Source: Streptomyces lasiicapitis
GTDB lineage: Bacteria > Actinomycetota > Actinomycetes > Streptomycetales > Streptomycetaceae
Length of the DNA stretch: 64,000 nucleotides
Direction: 5' to 3'
Assembly: GCF_014646335.1 (NCBI RefSeq)
Contig: NZ_BMNG01000007.1
Coordinates: 366,894 to 430,893 of the forward strand
Both the position numbers and the translations under genes were made by a program. The notes below the pieces were generated by a model that saw only the letters and a list, made by a program, of their open reading frames with translations, was not told where the DNA came from and ran no database searches. Of the stretch, positions 51,401-59,717 are shown in pieces. The stretch's first letter is position 1, and every line of letters starts with the position of its first letter.

Positions 51401-54400
51401 CCCGAGTGGCCGGCGCCGGCCGAGGCGAAGTGTCCGCTGACCCTGTCGGTGGTGGAGCACGGCGCCGGTGTCGACTGCCTGTGGGAGTACGACGCGCGGT
51501 ACTTCGGCGTCGACGAGATGGCGGCGTTGGACGGCCTGTTCCGCCGGGGTCTCGACCTGCTGGCCGACGGCACCGATCCCACCCTGACCGAGTTGGTGAC
51601 GCCCTATCGCCGCTCGCTGCCCGAGCCCGGCCGCGCCGCCACGGCGCCCCTGGCCTTCACGACCATCGCCGAGGGCTTCGCCCGCCAGGTCGGCCGCACA
51701 CCGGACGCCCCGGCGCTGACAGCCGGGCATCGCACGCTGACCTACGCCGAACTCGACGGGCATGCCGCCGCGTTGGCTGCCGAGCTGCGCCGCGACCATC
51801 CGCTGCCGCCGGAAAGCAGCGGTCCCTGCCACGTCGCCCTGTACTTCCAGCCCTCGATCGAGCACGTGGTGGCGCTGCTCGCGCTGGCCAGGCTGCACCT
51901 GACCGTCGTGCCCCTCGACCCGTCCTATCCGCCCGCCCTGCTGCGGCAGATCCTGGACCAGGTCGAGCCGCTGTGCGTCCTGGTCCCGCCGGACGACGCG
52001 GGCACGCTCGACGCGTTCGCCCCGGACCCGGAGACGCTGCCGCGCCACCGCGTCACGCTCACCGCCCATCCGCCCACGGCTCCGGAGAACGACGTCCCGG
52101 TGCCGCCGTACGACGGACGGCGTCCGCTGTACATCCTGTTCACGTCCGGCTCCACCGGCACCCCCAAAGGCGTGCAGGTACCCGACCGCACGCTGTGCAA
52201 TCTGTTCCAGTGGCAGCGCGAGTCCGGCGGTCTCGCGGCAGCGGCGGTCACCCAGCAGTTCTCCATGCTGTCCTTCGACGTCTCCTTCCAGGAGATCTTC
52301 GGCACGCTGTGCGGGGGCGGTCTGCTGCACCTCGTACACCCGAGCCTGCGCCAGGACGCCCCGGCGCTCCTCGATCAGCTCGAAGCGGCGGGGGTCGAGC
52401 GCCTCTTCCTGCCGTACGTGGCCCTGCAGGTCCTCGCCGAACACGGCGTCCGCCTCGGCCGCCACCCTTCGCGGCTGCGCGAAGTGATCACCGCGGGCGA
52501 GCAGTTGCTGTGCACGGACGCCATCAGAAGCTGGTTCGCCGGGATGCCGGGGACACGTCTTTTCAACCACTACGGGCCGACCGAGACACACGTGGTGTGC
52601 AGCCTGTGTCTGGAGGGCGACCCCGCGGCCTGGCCGGAGCGTCCGGCCATCGGTCGCCCGGTCACGGGGGCCTGGCTGCGGGTCGTCGACGACGCCGACG
52701 AAGCCGTACCACCGGGGAGCCCCGGTCGGCTGCTCATCGGCGGGTCGATGGCAGCACCCTGCTACCTGGGCGACGCCGCGCTCAACAAGGAACGCTTCAT
52801 CGATCTGCCCGGTCACGGCACCTTCTACCGCAGCGGTGACCTGGCCCGCTTCGACCGGGACGGTCTGCTGCACTACCTGGGCCGCGACGACCAGCAGATC
52901 AAGTTGAGCGGCCACCGCCTGGAGCTCGGGCAGGTCGAGGCGGCGCTGCTGCGGCATCCGGAGGTCGTCAACGCGGTGGCCGTCCAGGACGGCGAACGGC
53001 TGGTCGCCTGCGTACAACTCCGTGACGGGGACGCCGGGCCGGCAGCGGGTTCAGCCGTGGCACCGGTGCGGACCCGCTCGGCATTGCCCACCCCGGAGGA
53101 CCTGGCCCGTCATCTGGCGCCCCTGCTGCCGCCGTACGTACGGATCGACCGCTTCCGGCGCCTGGAGAGGCTGCCGCTCACGCCGAGCGGGAAGCTGGAC
53201 CGGCGGGCGGCGCTCACCGCGCCCGGCGAGGAGCTGCGGCCGTCGCACGCCGCCACCGGGCCGGTCCTGACCCCGCGTGAGTCCCGGCTCAGCGAACTCT
53301 TCGAGCAGGTGGTCGGGCGTCCCGTCGACCCCGAGCAGCGCTTCTTCGACGCCGGTGCCTCCAGCCTCGACCTGATGCGCTTCCACCTGCGCTGCGCCGC
53401 CGAGCCCGACCTGCCGTTCACGATCCCAGACTTGTTCGAGCACGTGACCGTGCGGCGGCTCGCCGCGTTCCTGGACGCCGGACCGCAGCCGGACGCGCCC
53501 GACACGGGCACCCCGGTCCCCCTAGCCCCCGCCGACGAGCCCATCGCCGTCATCGGCATGGCCGTGCGTCTGCCCGGCGCCGACGACCTCGCCGCGTTCT
53601 GGGAGCTGGTACGCACCGGCGCCCGCGGCATCGAGCACTTCGACGCGTCCGACGGCCTCGTCGGCGCCCGCAGCCAGATGTCGGAGCTCCTGTCCTTCGA
53701 CCCGGAGCACTTCGGCATCAGCCGTCAGGAAGCCCGTCTGATGGACCCGCAGCAGCGGCATCTGCTGATGAGTTCGGTGCAGGCGATGGCCCACGCCGGC
53801 ATCGCCGACCCGGCCGCCCAGCGCGTCGGCCTGGTCGCCGGTTGCGGCGAGAACACCTACTTCCAGTCCCTGCTCGCCGAGGCCGACCCGGCGGAGCTGC
53901 CTGACAGCTTCCAGATGGCGATCCACCACGACAAGGACTTCCTCACCACCAAGGTGGCCTACCACCTCGACCTGTCGGGCCCGGCCTTCACCGTCCAGGC
54001 GGCGTGCGCCAGTTCGCTCGTGGCCGTGCACGTCGCGGCAGGCCTGCTGCGCCAGGGCGACGCCGACGTGATGCTCGCAGGCGGGGTGCTCGTCGACACG
54101 CTGCTGACCGACGGCTACACGTACCGCCCGCAGCACATCTTCTCCAAGGACGGGCACTGCCGCCCCTTCAGCGACGACGCCGACGGCACCATCGGCGCGA
54201 GCGGCGTCGGCGTGGTCGTCCTCAAGCCGCTGTCCCGTGCGCGGCGCGACGGCGACACCGTGTACGCGGTGGTCACCGGCTCGGCCCTCAACAACGACGG
54301 CTCCGGCAAGCTCAGTTACAGCGCGCCGTCCTTGGCCGGTCAGCGCGAGGTGATCCGTGCCGCGCTGCGGCGCAGCGGGCACTCCGGTGCCGATCTCGGG

Positions 54401-57400
54401 TACGTCGAGGCGCACGGGACCGGTACGAGGCTCGGGGACCCGGTCGAGGTCGGAGCGCTGCGGCAGGCCTTCGGGCTGGACGGATCCGGCTCCGACCCTG
54501 CCGACTCCGGGCCCGACGGCCCGGGCGGCTCCGGACGTTGTGCGCTGGCGTCGGTGAAGAGCCAGATCGGGCACCTGGGCGCCGCGGCGGGCGTGGTCGG
54601 TCTCATCCGGGCGGCCCTGGCGGTGCACCACGGCGTGATCCCGCCCAACGTCGACTTCCACCGGCTCAATCCCCGACTCGGTTCTGACATGGCGCCGTTC
54701 TACATCCCGACCGAGGCGCGCCTCTGGCCCGCCCGGCGGCCGCGCGTGGCTGCCGTGAGCAGCTTCGGCATCGGCGGCACCAACGCCCATCTGGTGCTGG
54801 AAGCAGCCGAGACGTACGGGGCGGACCGGCCGCAGGAGTCCGCGGAACCACCCCACCGACTCCCCTCCGTCCCTTGTCTGGTGCTGTCCAGCAGCGGCGC
54901 TTCGGGACTGCGCGCGGACGCCGCCCGCATCGCCGACTACCTCGCCGACCGGCCCGAGGCGTACGGTCAGGTCCTGCGTCACCTGCAAGCCGGACGGCCT
55001 TCGCTCCGCCGACGGGCGGCGGCGGTCCACGCTGACGTCGAGGCCGCCGTGGCCTGGCTGCGTACCGTGTCCGGCTCCGAGGTGACGCCCCACGACGACA
55101 CCTGCGCCGCCGAGGACCACACGCCCGCCGAGCTGGCCGAGGCCTGGATGCGCGGGCGGGCAGTCCGTTGGCCGCAGGGACCGGCTCAAGCCCCCTGGGA
55201 TTTCCCGCCACCGGCGTTCGACCTCACCAAGTACGACTTCCGGCGCGCCGCGCCCACGAGCCTGGGTCGCAACGAGCGGGAAGGTGACGGGCTGCCGCAG
55301 GAACTGCCGGAGTCCGACTGGCCTCAACGTCTCCCCGAAGCCGGCTGGCTGCATCAGCCGCACTGGGTAAGGCTGAGCCGCGCCCGCACCTCTCCCGGAC
55401 CGCACGCGTCCGGACTGCTGGTGGCCATGACCGCCACGCCGTTGGCGCCCGAGGCGCTGCGCACCCTCGAAGCAGGGTACGAGCGGGTGGTGCGGGTCAG
55501 CGCCGCCACGGCGTTCGCCCGGCTCGCCGAGGACGTCTATGAAGTGGATCCCGCCGACCCGGCATCGCTACGGCAGCTCCTGGGCGCACTGGCCGACGGG
55601 GGCCGGGCGGGCATCGACTGGCTGCACGCGCTTCCGCTCGCGGTGGCCGGACCGGTCGGCGAGGACGCCCTCACTCGCGCACAGTGGGCCTGCCTGGACA
55701 CTCCGGCGGCCCTGATGCAGGCAGCCGACGCCCTGCCCGAGTCGGTGCGACTGCGGCCCTGGTGGCTGTCGTACGGCACCCAGCCGGTCGAAGGCGACGT
55801 GCGGCGACCGGAGTTGGGGCTGCTCGCGGGCGCCGCGGAAGTGGTGCGGCAGGAGTGTTCCGCCGACGATCGCTGGCTTGACCTGCCCACCGGAGACCCG
55901 GCCGACTGGGCCGCCGCCCTCGGGGGCCTGCTGGCCGAGGCCGACGCCTCGGTGGCACTCCCCCGGCGGCTCGCGCTGCGGCAGGGCTATTGGTGGCGGC
56001 AGGCGCTGCTTCCGGTGCCCGCACCCGAGGTGACAGAACCCGGCGTGCTGATATCCGACGTACCAGCACACGACGTGTTCTCGAGCGAGCCCGGCACGTA
56101 CGTGATCCTCGGCGGCACCGGCGGCATCGGCTGCGCCCTGGCCGCCTGGCTGCTCGCGCAGTCCGACTGCCGGGTCGTCCTGCTGGCCCGCCGTCGACGA
56201 CTGCCGACGGACCTGGCTCAGTGGGCGGACCGTGTCGAGCTGATCGAGGCCGACCTGGCCGCGGAGCCGCTTGAGACGGTCCTGGCCCGGATCCAGCGGC
56301 ACGCCGGGCGGGTCGACGGCGTGGTGCACGCCGCAGGTGAGGCGAGCGGAGGGCTGATCACGCGCCGTGACGGTGCCGCGATGCGGCAGGCGATGGCGGC
56401 CAAGCTGCAGGGCGCGCTGCTGACGGAGCGGCTGATCGAACGCTTCCAGCCGGACTTCGCCGTGTACTGCTCGTCGATGTCGGCGCTGTTCGGCGGCATC
56501 GGTCAGTTCGACTACGCCGCCGCGAGTGGTCTCCTTGACGCCTTCGCCCGCCACCGCTCCGGAGCCGCCGAGACCACGGCACGCATCGGCATCAACTGGG
56601 ACATCTGGAGCGAGGTCGGCATGGCCCGCGACGCCCTCCGATCGGACGCACGGCACCAGGCCCACCTCGCGGTCGGCCTGGCGGAGAAGGAGGGCCAGCG
56701 GCTTTTCGCGCGGGCGCTGCGGCTCCAATTGCCCCACCTGCTCGTCTCCACCACGGACATCGAGCGGGCGCGCGCGTTCTACGCGGCACCGGCGGACGCG
56801 GCACAGGGCCTGCGAGGAACCTCGCGGGACGAACGCCAGGACGGCACTGCGCCGACCGCCACGGTCACGTCCCGGCTCACCGACACCCTGTGCGGCCTGC
56901 TGGGTCTCGACGAACTCGCCCCGCAAGCGTCGTTGTACGACCACGGTGCCGACTCCCTGACCCTGCTCGACCTGATCGCCACGGTGGAGGAGCACTTCGG
57001 CGTCGCCCTGGACCTGTCCCGGCTGAGCCACCAGGTCAGCGTGGACGAGATCGTGGCGCACATCGCCGAGGCCGCGCCCGGTGGCCTCCCCGCCGCGGAA
57101 CCGGTCGTCGTGGAGGTCTGGCAGGAGGGCACGGGCCGGGACCTGGTGTGCCTGATCCATCCGGTCGGCGGCGACATCCAGGCCTATCGCGCCCTGGTGA
57201 CCGCCCTCGCCCCGCACCTGACGGCCTGTCTGATCGCCGACCCCGCACTGCGGCGGACCGACCTGCCTCCCTGGTCGATCGCCGAGCGGGCCCGGCACTA
57301 TCACGCGGCGTTGCAAGCGCGCTTCCCGCACGCCGAGTGGCGATGGCGGCTCGCGGGCTGGTCGTTCGGCGCCTGGGTGGCACACGCCATGGCCGCCGAG

Positions 57401-57889
57401 GCGGAGGCGTCCGGCCGTCCCGCCGACGGGCTGTATCTGCTCGACCCGCCGCCTCCGGACGCCGCGCGGCACTTCCAGGCGTACGACGAGACGCAGTTCG
57501 AGGCGGTCTTCGAGCACGAGTTGAGCCAGAGCACCGCCGGGGCGCCGGTGAGCGCGGAGGCGACGGCGTACGCCGAGCGCCTGGCCCGCTGCTGCCGGGC
57601 CAACGTGGCGGGTCTGGCGCGGCACGAGCTCCCCCCGCTCACCGTCACGCCCACGCGCGTCTGGCTCGCGGGCGAACCGGTCGACGGGCTGCCGGCTCTG
57701 GGCCCGCCGGAGGCCCAACAGCGCCTGTGGCAGGCGCAGTTGCCCGGGCTCCGGTCCTGCGACGTGCTCGACACCACGCATTACGGCATCGTCCGACAGC
57801 CACAGGTACGGGCGGTGGCCGACGCCGTCGACGCAGAATCCCTTCCCGATCCCCTGCCCCATCGCACGACGAGCCGAGGCCCCGCATGA
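48407..57889 (+). CDS. Hybrid NRPS-PKS megasynthase, A-T-C-A-T-KS-KR-T-TE, no AT
   Basis: About 3159 residues; ATG 48410 overlaps the previous stop. Domains: A1 (28-515; YTSGSTGRPKGV near 174; manual code D-A-F-F-L-G-V-T-F-K, branched aliphatic type). T1 (Ser near 569, GGDSLKAL). C (632-1070; HHIAVDG near 756). A2 (1088-1600; code D-V-Q-F-I-A-H-V-V-K, the proline code). T2 (Ser near 1649). KS (1710-2135; Cys1866, His2002, His2055). A KS-to-AT linker and a post-AT-like segment follow, but no AT. KR (about 2370-2780; GGTGGIG near 2566, Tyr2702, with Ser instead of Asn at Tyr+4). T3 (Ser near 2849). TE (2915-3150; Ser in AGWSFGAW, His in TTHYGIV). It would make X-Pro extended by one reduced C2 unit, needing an AT in trans. 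Confidence 0.93.
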   Translation: MMNTAPQSPVPPRPSQGADAVPHLAETGLARAVLAGARRHPAAIAVVDGERTLTYADLDTASAAVAAALRHHGIRPGQAVAVCLPRSWQLVCAMLGLLRLGAVVVPLDAQSPPERRDHILTDSSSVAVVHGTEAPVGLPQGVRPLAVDSLLSADGGEGSQEPAAPNSQDVSFVFYTSGSTGRPKGVEVRDAGILRLARPGYLRPVEGARFACLSNPAFDAISFEVWVPLLTGGRCVILRDETVQTPDVLAAELERLRVDVLFITVALFNAIVDKVPHCFSGIGQVLVGGEQLNARLIRRWYRDNPASPTRLHNVYGPTEATTFALCHPIPRDFDGDVIPIGRPLPGTEALPVVDGSRPAAPGEVAELYLSGEALAAGYRDLQEETERRFVALPWHDGGHGRHYRTGDLVRVGAEGLVEYVERADRQVKVRGFRVEPGELERQIAAHPAVRQVYVCTRHDDNGVNELLAYLVPGAELSYEDFDRHLTAALPAYMRPHRTYRVAELPLNSNGKVDKSALLCRDDAPWTRADTDRPQDVSVTPWQRQVLDLASQVLGVTDLRLGDRWVASGGDSLKALRLRFEVRRRWGRELPQALVLRGDFAELADAIESGRAEDAVPYPPVAAPTGARAASATSEQQRLWLLQEQHPGSRAYNVPLVFRLDGEVSTAALRHALCRLVVRHPALRTAFEATSDGLRQVVGDAYDPWSMPTEAALRDEDGRRAFTEEFFAAPFDLATPRLFRACWLPRPGGGELLLLLHHIAVDGWSLSVLFGELSAEYAASVGGTRQGELSAGSGLEGEAELPSVPTPLDYAAWQTAWHTSDTYRVQRAQLQEHYGSLTMDTAPLEPVRPASRADGRLLRTSLDASRRATLDRLCAELGLTRFQLLLSVFSFSLYGATGRTRPRIAGPVAGRPVQEFESGVGMFANTVLLPLDLSPREGLRTQLRQHAATVQPVLDRQDVALADVLADQRSWAGRAPFDFLFVLENTDFGALSLPGCKARPEWPAPAEAKCPLTLSVVEHGAGVDCLWEYDARYFGVDEMAALDGLFRRGLDLLADGTDPTLTELVTPYRRSLPEPGRAATAPLAFTTIAEGFARQVGRTPDAPALTAGHRTLTYAELDGHAAALAAELRRDHPLPPESSGPCHVALYFQPSIEHVVALLALARLHLTVVPLDPSYPPALLRQILDQVEPLCVLVPPDDAGTLDAFAPDPETLPRHRVTLTAHPPTAPENDVPVPPYDGRRPLYILFTSGSTGTPKGVQVPDRTLCNLFQWQRESGGLAAAAVTQQFSMLSFDVSFQEIFGTLCGGGLLHLVHPSLRQDAPALLDQLEAAGVERLFLPYVALQVLAEHGVRLGRHPSRLREVITAGEQLLCTDAIRSWFAGMPGTRLFNHYGPTETHVVCSLCLEGDPAAWPERPAIGRPVTGAWLRVVDDADEAVPPGSPGRLLIGGSMAAPCYLGDAALNKERFIDLPGHGTFYRSGDLARFDRDGLLHYLGRDDQQIKLSGHRLELGQVEAALLRHPEVVNAVAVQDGERLVACVQLRDGDAGPAAGSAVAPVRTRSALPTPEDLARHLAPLLPPYVRIDRFRRLERLPLTPSGKLDRRAALTAPGEELRPSHAATGPVLTPRESRLSELFEQVVGRPVDPEQRFFDAGASSLDLMRFHLRCAAEPDLPFTIPDLFEHVTVRRLAAFLDAGPQPDAPDTGTPVPLAPADEPIAVIGMAVRLPGADDLAAFWELVRTGARGIEHFDASDGLVGARSQMSELLSFDPEHFGISRQEARLMDPQQRHLLMSSVQAMAHAGIADPAAQRVGLVAGCGENTYFQSLLAEADPAELPDSFQMAIHHDKDFLTTKVAYHLDLSGPAFTVQAACASSLVAVHVAAGLLRQGDADVMLAGGVLVDTLLTDGYTYRPQHIFSKDGHCRPFSDDADGTIGASGVGVVVLKPLSRARRDGDTVYAVVTGSALNNDGSGKLSYSAPSLAGQREVIRAALRRSGHSGADLGYVEAHGTGTRLGDPVEVGALRQAFGLDGSGSDPADSGPDGPGGSGRCALASVKSQIGHLGAAAGVVGLIRAALAVHHGVIPPNVDFHRLNPRLGSDMAPFYIPTEARLWPARRPRVAAVSSFGIGGTNAHLVLEAAETYGADRPQESAEPPHRLPSVPCLVLSSSGASGLRADAARIADYLADRPEAYGQVLRHLQAGRPSLRRRAAAVHADVEAAVAWLRTVSGSEVTPHDDTCAAEDHTPAELAEAWMRGRAVRWPQGPAQAPWDFPPPAFDLTKYDFRRAAPTSLGRNEREGDGLPQELPESDWPQRLPEAGWLHQPHWVRLSRARTSPGPHASGLLVAMTATPLAPEALRTLEAGYERVVRVSAATAFARLAEDVYEVDPADPASLRQLLGALADGGRAGIDWLHALPLAVAGPVGEDALTRAQWACLDTPAALMQAADALPESVRLRPWWLSYGTQPVEGDVRRPELGLLAGAAEVVRQECSADDRWLDLPTGDPADWAAALGGLLAEADASVALPRRLALRQGYWWRQALLPVPAPEVTEPGVLISDVPAHDVFSSEPGTYVILGGTGGIGCALAAWLLAQSDCRVVLLARRRRLPTDLAQWADRVELIEADLAAEPLETVLARIQRHAGRVDGVVHAAGEASGGLITRRDGAAMRQAMAAKLQGALLTERLIERFQPDFAVYCSSMSALFGGIGQFDYAAASGLLDAFARHRSGAAETTARIGINWDIWSEVGMARDALRSDARHQAHLAVGLAEKEGQRLFARALRLQLPHLLVSTTDIERARAFYAAPADAAQGLRGTSRDERQDGTAPTATVTSRLTDTLCGLLGLDELAPQASLYDHGADSLTLLDLIATVEEHFGVALDLSRLSHQVSVDEIVAHIAEAAPGGLPAAEPVVVEVWQEGTGRDLVCLIHPVGGDIQAYRALVTALAPHLTACLIADPALRRTDLPPWSIAERARHYHAALQARFPHAEWRWRLAGWSFGAWVAHAMAAEAEASGRPADGLYLLDPPPPDAARHFQAYDETQFEAVFEHELSQSTAGAPVSAEATAYAERLARCCRANVAGLARHELPPLTVTPTRVWLAGEPVDGLPALGPPEAQQRLWQAQLPGLRSCDVLDTTHYGIVRQPQVRAVADAVDAESLPDPLPHRTTSRGPA

Positions 57890-58935
57890 CCCCCTATCAA
57901 TCACTGCCGCCGCGTGCCTTCTGGCGCACCGCGGTGGCCGATCCCGACCTGCGGGCCATCGGCGGCCTGTGGACCCCCAAGTTCGCCGTCGGGCAGGACG
58001 ACGTGATCCTGACCGCCGGGTCGTGCTTCGCCCGCCACATCGGCCGCACCCTCCTTGAGCGCGGCATGAACTGGCGCGACGCCGAACCGGCCCCGCCGGG
58101 CCTGACGGAGGCCGAGCGGCGGGACCGGCACTACGGCGTGTTCTCGTTCCGTACCGGCAACGTCTACACGGCCGCGGCCCTGCGGCAGTGGCTGTCCTGG
58201 GCGTCGGGTGACAGCGCCCCGCCCGAGGAGGTGTGGCGCGAGGACGGCCGCTGGTTCGACCCGTTCCGCCCGTCCGTCGAACCCGACGGGCACGCGTCGC
58301 CGGAAGAGGTGACACAAGCGCGTGAGGGGACTCTGGCAGCGATCCGCGGCGCCGTCGCCGAGGCGGACTGCCTCGTGTTCACCCTGGGCCTGACCGAAGC
58401 CTGGCACGGCCGCGCGCACGGCGCCGTCTACCCCGTCTGCCCCGGGACGGTGCGTGGCACGTACGACGCCGAGCGGCACGCGTTCCACAACTTCACCTTC
58501 GCCGAGGTGTATCGCGACCTGTCGGCCGCCATCGAGCTCGCGCGCTCCGCCAATCCGGGTCTGCGGGTGCTGCTGACCGTCTCGCCGGTGCCGCTCACCG
58601 CGACGGCTACCGGCGGCCATGTGCTCACGGCCACCACCTACTCGAAGTCCGTTCTGCGGGCGGTGGCCGGGCAGTTGGCTCACGAGCTGGATCACGTCGA
58701 CTATTTCCCGGCGTACGAGATCGTCACCGGCTTCCCCTTCAAGGCGGAGTTCTTCGAGCCGAACCTGCGCACGGTCTCGCCGGACGGCGTCGACTTCGTC
58801 ATGGGCCAGTTCTTCGACGCCCTCGCCGGTCGCCCGGCCGCGTCGCACCCGGATGCCGCCCGCCCCGCCGAGCCCACCCCTGGAGAGGACTTCTGGTGCG
58901 ATGACGCCGTACTCGACTACTACAGCCCCCGCTGA
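57886..58935 (+). CDS. GSCFA-domain protein (SGNH-like acyl/ester enzyme)
   Basis: 349 residues starting at an ATG that overlaps the synthetase stop (ATGA). The family signature GSCFA is in ILTAGSCFARHIGRTLLE near residue 44. The family is related to SGNH/GDSL hydrolases; Ser of GSCFA is the presumed nucleophile. LVFTLGLTEAWHGR, VYPVCPGT, LLTVSPVPLTAT and AYEIVTGFP are further conserved blocks. The length is usual for GSCFA proteins. In this operon an ester-forming or ester-cleaving tailoring step, such as acylation of a hydroxyl on the peptide, is a reasonable inference but not shown. It overlaps the next gene by 35 bp. Confidence 0.88.
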   Translation: MTPYQSLPPRAFWRTAVADPDLRAIGGLWTPKFAVGQDDVILTAGSCFARHIGRTLLERGMNWRDAEPAPPGLTEAERRDRHYGVFSFRTGNVYTAAALRQWLSWASGDSAPPEEVWREDGRWFDPFRPSVEPDGHASPEEVTQAREGTLAAIRGAVAEADCLVFTLGLTEAWHGRAHGAVYPVCPGTVRGTYDAERHAFHNFTFAEVYRDLSAAIELARSANPGLRVLLTVSPVPLTATATGGHVLTATTYSKSVLRAVAGQLAHELDHVDYFPAYEIVTGFPFKAEFFEPNLRTVSPDGVDFVMGQFFDALAGRPAASHPDAARPAEPTPGEDFWCDDAVLDYYSPR

Positions 58936-59620
58936 CCCCGCGGCCGGGTCGGCCGCCGCCCGGTTCCTGCTGCTCGGCGACTCGCACGCGGGCCCGATCG
59001 GGCGGGCGGCGAAGGCGGCCGGAATTCCGTTCTCCGGAGGCCCGGTCGGCGCCGGGCGCGAGTTCAACGCCGAGTTCTTCGACGTACGCGAGAACGACGT
59101 CGCCTTCCGCAAACCGGAGACGGACGCCCTCTACCGCGGATTCCTTGAGGAGTTGGGCGTCGATGGGCTCGGTGGGCTCGCCGCGCCCCTGGTGTGCACC
59201 TTCGGCTTCAGCTCCCACTTCATCGCCACGACGGCGAACTGGGACATCTACCGGGTGCCCGGCGGCGGCTTCGCACCCGGTTTCCTGGCCAGCCGCCTGT
59301 TCGACGATCTCGTCCGTGCGACGGTCCGCGACGCCCTGGCGTTCTACGGGCACGCCCGCGCGCTGGGCCTGCGGGTGGTCTCGGTGATGCCGCCGCAGCG
59401 AGTGCCCGGCATGTCGGACCCCGTGGTGTTCATGGCGGCGCAGGACGTGACGCGCCGCGCCCTGCTGGAACTCGGCGTGGAAGTCGTGGATCTGCGCGCC
59501 CGCGTCACCGACGGGGAGGGCTTCCAGCGCCCCGAGTTCAGCGAGGCCACCGACACGATCCACGGCAACCTGGCCTTCGGCCGCCTGATCCTGGCCGAAC
59601 TCCTGGCTCTGGGCCTGTGA
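58901..59620 (+). CDS. SGNH/GDSL-like hydrolase or acyltransferase
   Basis: 239 residues. LLLGDSHAGPIGRAAKAAG (near residue 23) is block I with GDS nucleophile. VCTFGFSSHFIATTANWD is in the place of blocks II-III. TDTIHGNLAFG near the C-terminus is a DxxH block V with the catalytic His. It overlaps the GSCFA gene by 35 bp, so translation is coupled. Two SGNH-type proteins in series suggest two ester chemistries, or one complex, in the pathway. The substrate is unknown. Confidence 0.75.
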   Translation: MTPYSTTTAPADPAAGSAAARFLLLGDSHAGPIGRAAKAAGIPFSGGPVGAGREFNAEFFDVRENDVAFRKPETDALYRGFLEELGVDGLGGLAAPLVCTFGFSSHFIATTANWDIYRVPGGGFAPGFLASRLFDDLVRATVRDALAFYGHARALGLRVVSVMPPQRVPGMSDPVVFMAAQDVTRRALLELGVEVVDLRARVTDGEGFQRPEFSEATDTIHGNLAFGRLILAELLALGL

Positions 59621-59667
59621 ACCTCAAAAGACGCTGAACACCGCACACTTCCAAGGCTCCTTGGCCT

Positions 59668-59693
59668 ACCGCCACTTACTCACCGCCACTTAC
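59668..59693. repeat. 12-bp direct repeat in the leader of the TauD gene
   Basis: ACCGCCACTTAC occurs at 59668-59679 and 59682-59693 (14-bp period), with a CCAAGG/CCTTGG dyad just before it. It lies in the only real gap (97 bp) of the operon and may affect TauD expression. Confidence 0.4.
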
Positions 59694-59717
59694 CACCAAG
59701 ACTGTCAGGAGGATGGA

